Below, piece by piece: positions 59,276-64,000 of a stretch of 64,000 nucleotides of DNA. Position 1 is the stretch's first letter. Each line of letters begins with the position of its first letter. The notes beneath the pieces are model-generated. The model did not search any database. It saw nothing but the letters and a program-made list of their open reading frames with translations, and had not been told where the DNA came from. Position numbers and translations under genes: made by a program. The DNA is from Atkinsonella hypoxylon. Its lineage: Eukaryota > Ascomycota > Sordariomycetes > Hypocreales > Clavicipitaceae. Where the stretch lies: NCBI GenBank assembly GCA_000729835.1, contig JFHB01000043.1, forward strand, positions 117,177 through 181,176, written 5' to 3'.

Positions 59276-59555
59276 TCAACGACAATACACCAGCGTCAAC
59301 AAACCCCTCTTGACCGCCACAGCCCTATCTTCTCTAATTGGCTTCATCTTTCCATTTTCTACGGTCACCAGACTCGTCAACTGCTGCGCCACTTTGGTCG
59401 TCCAGAAATTGGGGTCTTGGTTACGGAGCACGGCGGCGGACACTAAAACAGACCGAGTCAGTAAATTATGGCCCCCACCAAAATGCTCCAGCAAAGAGAC
59501 CTGACGACTGCCCGAAAAGGCCAACATCCGTCGCTGTATGGCCGTCATTGGCCAT
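59276..59555 (-). CDS. Weak two-exon candidate, hypothetical small protein
   Basis: Exons 59501-59555 and 59276-59442 on the minus strand would give 73 residues. The joining intron (58 nt) has a GTCTCT donor, a CTGAC branch-like motif and a TTTTAG acceptor. The frame closes and the product has a plausible composition (AVLRNQDPNFWTTKVAQQLT, VTVENGKMKPI). I recognise no family, and the frame is also open upstream without an ATG, so this may be a fragment of a larger gene or chance. Confidence 0.2.
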
Positions 59556-62500
59556 CTCTGTCCGGGGACCAGGCGCGAAGCTAAAACATACTCGGTTCCT
59601 AAAAGTCCTCTCAGTGAGGACAAGCTCCAACACGTCTTGCACGACGGTAGGGCACGCGAGCACTAACTATGGAGCGGGATTTGAAGGGTCTCGTGGGGAA
59701 GGAGGATGAGGAGGGGCCACGTTGGTTGATTCTGAGCCAACAAGACTCCAGTCCATTTGCTCTTGTAAGAGCCGGGCCGAGTTCCTCGGTCGAAGGACCC
59801 ATGCAAGGCCTAAGCCAGCCATCGCCAAGCATCTATTTATTAACTTTCTCGCCTGACCAGGAACGAACGGCCAATCCGACACATGCCGCGAAGCAGTTCT
59901 CAATTGCAGCTCGACTAATATTTAATGCAAGATGCAAACCCAGAAGTTCCAGCGGGGCATCACCATTCGTACGTACAGTGTTGCGTTGGTCATAAGTGTT
60001 TGAACTGTGATGCACAAGGACCGGCCTGGTTGGTTCAATAATGGACGGAGGTTTTCTTCTTTCAGTGCCGAGACAATTGCATCCAGGTGAGTGTCAAGTG
60101 TCTAGGCCGGGAACATGAGGAAGCAGACAGATGACAGGTAACATCCAACGCCCCTGTCACTCACTTCTGACGGGCTGCTCTCTCGCGTGTCTCGCTCGAT
60201 ACTTCCGCTCTGCCATGGCCTGCAGGATACAGTTTAGGCCACTTTGGACAAAAGCAAGGATGATGGAACCCTGCAGCGTCAGTTCTCCCCCCGAGTCCCT
60301 GACTAGTTAAGGCATCAAGCACCACTAAAAACATTAGAGCCACGTTCGAGCCACGTTCGAGCCAGTGCGTTGGCATTGCATCTGGGTAGCGGTAAAAGTC
60401 GTTCCACTATCATTAACGTGGGCATCACCTTTTGTTCAGACAACGAATAATACCACCTACATACATAATATGCGGCTGTGAGAGCCTAGACTAAGCCTAT
60501 TGTATAGTAGCGTGTCCTCATCAATGGAGGGATTCGCATGTGTTTCAGCATTCACTGCCCTCGGCGGCCTATTCCGAGAGCGCCGGAGCCAGGCGTGTTT
60601 GTTCTTTAACTACATCCTAACTGGTCCGATGCAGCTTCCACAGCTTTGGATTGACCACGTTGCGGCTTTCTTTACCGCAACTTTCCCCAGGAGATGACAT
60701 GACTTCTACTGCGTGGCTAGCGGTGAAGAAATGAAAATGCGCTTTCATTCGACACGCGTCCGGTTCATTGACCCAGATATTTGAGTAAGATGATTCAGCA
60801 TCGGCACGCTGGGAGACCCTCTTCGGCACATCCAACAACTTTTCATTTCCTTTTAACATCTGGGCTCTTCGATTGGAGTCCCGGCCTAGTTAGCGTCCGC
60901 GTCTTGTGGACATGATTCACATGCTAAACCGGGTCACACTCCGATTACTAACTCGTATCTGCATCGCCCTAAGAGAGACGCCGAGTGAGCTTCGTGCCGT
61001 TGGGCAGCCTGCAGAAGCTTCTCCTCCGCAGATGTTCATCAGTAGGACCAATCAGATTTCCCTCAACTGACTGTTTGGTGAAGTCGAGCCACGTCGCCCC
61101 TGATCCGCCGGCCATTAATGGCTTGCTGAGTGGGGGCTTGATCGCCTTATTGTAGCCTCTATCTCGGGCCACCCTCTTAAACCTGAAACACGATATCCTT
61201 GATACAATTTTCTCTCTGTCTATATATAGCATGAACTAACACAGAAGTCTAGGAGGAGTATATCTACTTGTAGCTTTTCTGTCCACTCTAGAGTCTGAGT
61301 GGAAGAAATGAGGGTTGTGTAAAATAGGCGATTCGTCACACCTGTTGATCGAGCACATGCTTCATGACTTCTTCACGTCGTTGCATAGAGTTGCTGCGGT
61401 AAGTGGAAAGCCTGTTGTTCACCATGACATGGAAGGAGATTTGACATGAGGCAAGGCATGACAGGTGACGTACTAAGCGTTCGCACTTGGGGAAGACATT
61501 CAGTACTTGGTTCTGTTAAAGAGAACAGTATCCGATGCAGAACTGTTGTTCGAACAACAGCGGTTCAGCAATCGAGTAGAGCTTCAGGAGAATATATGAT
61601 GCCAGCCTGTTACTGCCTTAGTTGATTGTCTGTTGACTCATCCAGCCATTTGGAGGGAGAAATCGAGTAAGGAATAGTACTCAGTTTAGTTGAGCCACTT
61701 TGATTGAGAGTAGCATATGCGTCGTGCGGTACGTAAAAGTAAAGTGAGGTTGTCCACTTCTCTTATGGTTCAAGCTCGGATTTGCCCAAAGTACTGATAC
61801 ATGATCATCATCATATACCGAAGGAGCAGTGACGGAAAGGCATTAATGCCGAGAGATTTCTGCTGCAACGTCTGAATTGGCCTCATGCCCAGTATTCTGT
61901 CACCGAGGCGAGTAGTTCTGTCGCGTGGATATGGAATTAACCAAGACGGACAATGATTCACCCGAAGTAAGTAGCTTCTTAGATCAGAGAGTACACTAAT
62001 GATGTGAGTTATATAGAATCTCTTATTATGCCGCAATAGACGCAATGCAAGTGTCTCTGCAATCTCATGATGACATCTTGTGTTTACATCGATTCGAACC
62101 AAGCTGGAGCACCAATGGTAAGTAGGCATGAGACCTCTAAGCGTAATGTGCACTGATACCAACATTGTTTGCTTCAAATCTAGGCAATGCAAGTCGAGGT
62201 TGCTGCAAGGACCTTGCGCGTAGTGCTATGCAAAGATATGGCGACTTGGTATAAGGCTGTCAGCACATTGCAGAGCTAATGCATGGATCTGTGTCATTGC
62301 ATGATTGCTACGATGTCTCTCCCAGCCAACTTCCTGGACCATCTATCCGCGTACCAGATAACTGAGCGAGGTCCTCCCGAACCAGGGCATGGACAAACAG
62401 CCTGCCTTCCATAGCTCATATCTCATATGCACGAGAACATGCACAGAAGGTTTCAGAGCACAACTTCGCGGGGGAAGACCGGGAAGCTCCCCGTATGGAC

Positions 62501-63950
62501 AGGAATTTCCCAGTCGTTTGCTTCACGACTGGATCTATAGGACCACAGGGGCGCCTCATGTCTCCCGTATGCATGGTTGACCTGTATCGTTACGCCGCAA
62601 GTCCCGGCATCAGAGACGCCTTGGCGCCCTGTACGCTCGTGAACAAGGAACATGCATGTGCGAGACCTTTGGGCATAATGGCTGCAGCGTGGAACAAACA
62701 AGACGGGTGCGAGGTAGGTCCTCATTGTACTTTGGTGAGCGTACGGGTGGGAAATGCAAACGAGGCGGAAGTGAGAATCGTGTGACGCAGCGATGCATCT
62801 CGGTCTAGGCACGCGAGCGAATCAGCATATCTGTCGTAAGTTTGTCTCTTGACCGAGACAGCAAACCGGTGACGGTGAGGCTGCGGACGCAGTGCCGGCG
62901 CAAACCGGTCAATAGCTGCATAAGCCTGCGTGTTTGCTCGCGCTGCTGCATCTTGACGATGAGGCGTCAAGCAGAGGAAGCACGGACTCTGGCTTCTGAT
63001 GCTTCCTCTCATCCATCGCCCACTTCCCTGGTGGCGAGGAAAGGAAGGTTAGTGTATTCGGGCCCAAGACATGCAGAACAAGACGTATTCGGATCCATCG
63101 CCAATGGTGATGTATCCTACCGACGTTATCTACCGCGTCTAAGCTGATTCACGACCGACTTGTCTCGGGTCAACCGAGCATGTGCGGCTCCGGAAGCTGA
63201 TTCTCCGGGGGCTATCTGGTCTCTGTGTTTGTGACGCGCGGACGGCTGAAACATGGCGTCTTCAAATTGATTTGGAATACTGTGCATTCACTATTCATCC
63301 TTGTTCAGGAGTCTTAGTTACACTAGACTACAGAGCACAAGCAGATACTTGGCGCTCGAACTGTGACAGCTCTTCTCATAGGTTGCTGATCTTCTCTCAC
63401 TGTAAGGGAAGATCATGTAGAGGGTACAGACGGCCAAGATATGCATTCCAGAGAATTAAGATACCATGACACATGATGATGGCCAGCTAGGCAATGCTAC
63501 GAGGCCATCACGAACCAATGGCAACGCCTTGTCTGTGGAATCGCAGAGTTAACCAGCACATCGGACAGTATTATGACAATGCCTTGATAGAATAAACTCA
63601 GTCAGCGCTGGCGTCAGCAATGAAAGAGATCATCTGTAGCGGCCAGTGGTACTAAGCAAGGATAATTAATGAAAAGGCATAGCATCATGGTAGTATTCGA
63701 AACTCATCCTAGGAAACGACTTCTTCCTCCAAAGCCCTTGTTGAATCGTGTATAACCCTCAATCTTGATCTACTAACATCAAAGAAGAAACTTGAGATCT
63801 GAATGTGAATGGATTTGTACCCCAAGGCCCAGCCAAGTCCTGGCCATGGGCAACCATCCGCATCCTCTCACCAGCATACAAACAGACAAGATGTAATCCA
63901 TTGACAAGGCCAATCTGGTCAAAAAGTTGCAGATGGAAAGAATGTATTCT

Positions 63951-64000
63951 TGGAAAAAAAAAAAAAAAGGGAAAGGAAAAAGGAAAAAGAAAGAAGAAAG
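63951..64000. repeat. Purine-only tract at the window end
   Basis: A run of 15 A is followed by GGGAAAGGAAAAAGG and AAGAAAG units, continuing to the window edge. Confidence 0.8.

Larger units (their letters stand above)
57694..64000. other. Gene-poor right end
   Basis: About 6.3 kb without a convincing gene. The left part is the likely 5' leader and promoter of the coiled-coil gene. It contains a heptamer repeat (59230-59266), a TACCTAGGTA cluster (59104-59145), an 11-nt duplication GAGCCACGTTC near 60341, and a purine-only tract ending the window (63951-64000). One weak two-exon candidate is listed separately. Confidence 0.5.

Noticed and set aside
62085..62115. GGTTCGAATC on the minus strand, resembling a tRNA T-loop
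   Set aside because: No matching acceptor stem, A box or anticodon arm at the proper distance upstream.
61770..62192. 140-residue open frame at the right end
   Set aside because: No recognisable domain, no initiator ATG at the 5' end, and no splice partner. A decayed gene is possible but unsupported.

Overview
The window is nuclear DNA of a filamentous ascomycete, most likely a hypocrealean Sordariomycete. Genes carry many short GT-AG introns (about 47-150 nt) with CTAAC/CTGAC-like branch points, intergenic DNA is compact, and the gene order COX13 - APN2 - MAT - SLA2 is the classic mating-type neighbourhood of this class. Species cannot be assigned from the sequence alone. All exon coordinates are manual splice predictions in which the reading frame closes across every junction.

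Left flank (1-12.6 kb): a DUR3-type urea transporter relative; a divergent pair of mitochondrial genes, an MBA1/mL45-like membrane ribosome receptor (-) and CIA30, a complex I assembly factor (+); the anaphase-promoting complex subunit APC5 (-); cytochrome c oxidase subunit VIa COX13 (-); and the AP endonuclease APN2 (+).

Mating-type locus (13.3-17.5 kb): a complete MAT1-1 idiomorph with three intact genes, MAT1-1-3 (HMG box, -), MAT1-1-2 (+) and MAT1-1-1 (alpha box, +). No MAT1-2-1 gene was seen, so on this evidence the strain is a MAT1-1 partner of a probably heterothallic species. A gene-free spacer of about 5.9 kb (17.5-23.4 kb), with several minisatellites, separates MAT1-1-1 from SLA2.

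Right flank (23.4-57.7 kb): SLA2 (-), with its last 28 residues on an exon 897 nt beyond the main exon; the divergent ribosomal-protein pair RPL21/RPS9; SLU7 (splicing); REV3 (DNA polymerase zeta); an NVJ2/TEX2-like PH-SMP lipid-transfer protein; an ApsA/Num1/Mcp5-like cortical nuclear-migration protein with a 9-unit Ser/Glu-Pro repeat; CWC24 (splicing); ATG3 (autophagy E2-like enzyme); and an unrecognised coiled-coil protein.

Right end (57.7-64 kb): no convincing gene, only repeats and one weak two-exon candidate. Recurrent short motifs (TACCTAGGTA runs and TACGGAGTA) are confined to intergenic DNA. Nothing in the window looks like a wholly new system. The most rewarding items are the complete MAT1-1 idiomorph, the expanded MAT-SLA2 spacer, the remote SLA2 terminal exon, and the alternative splice acceptors in MAT1-1-2.
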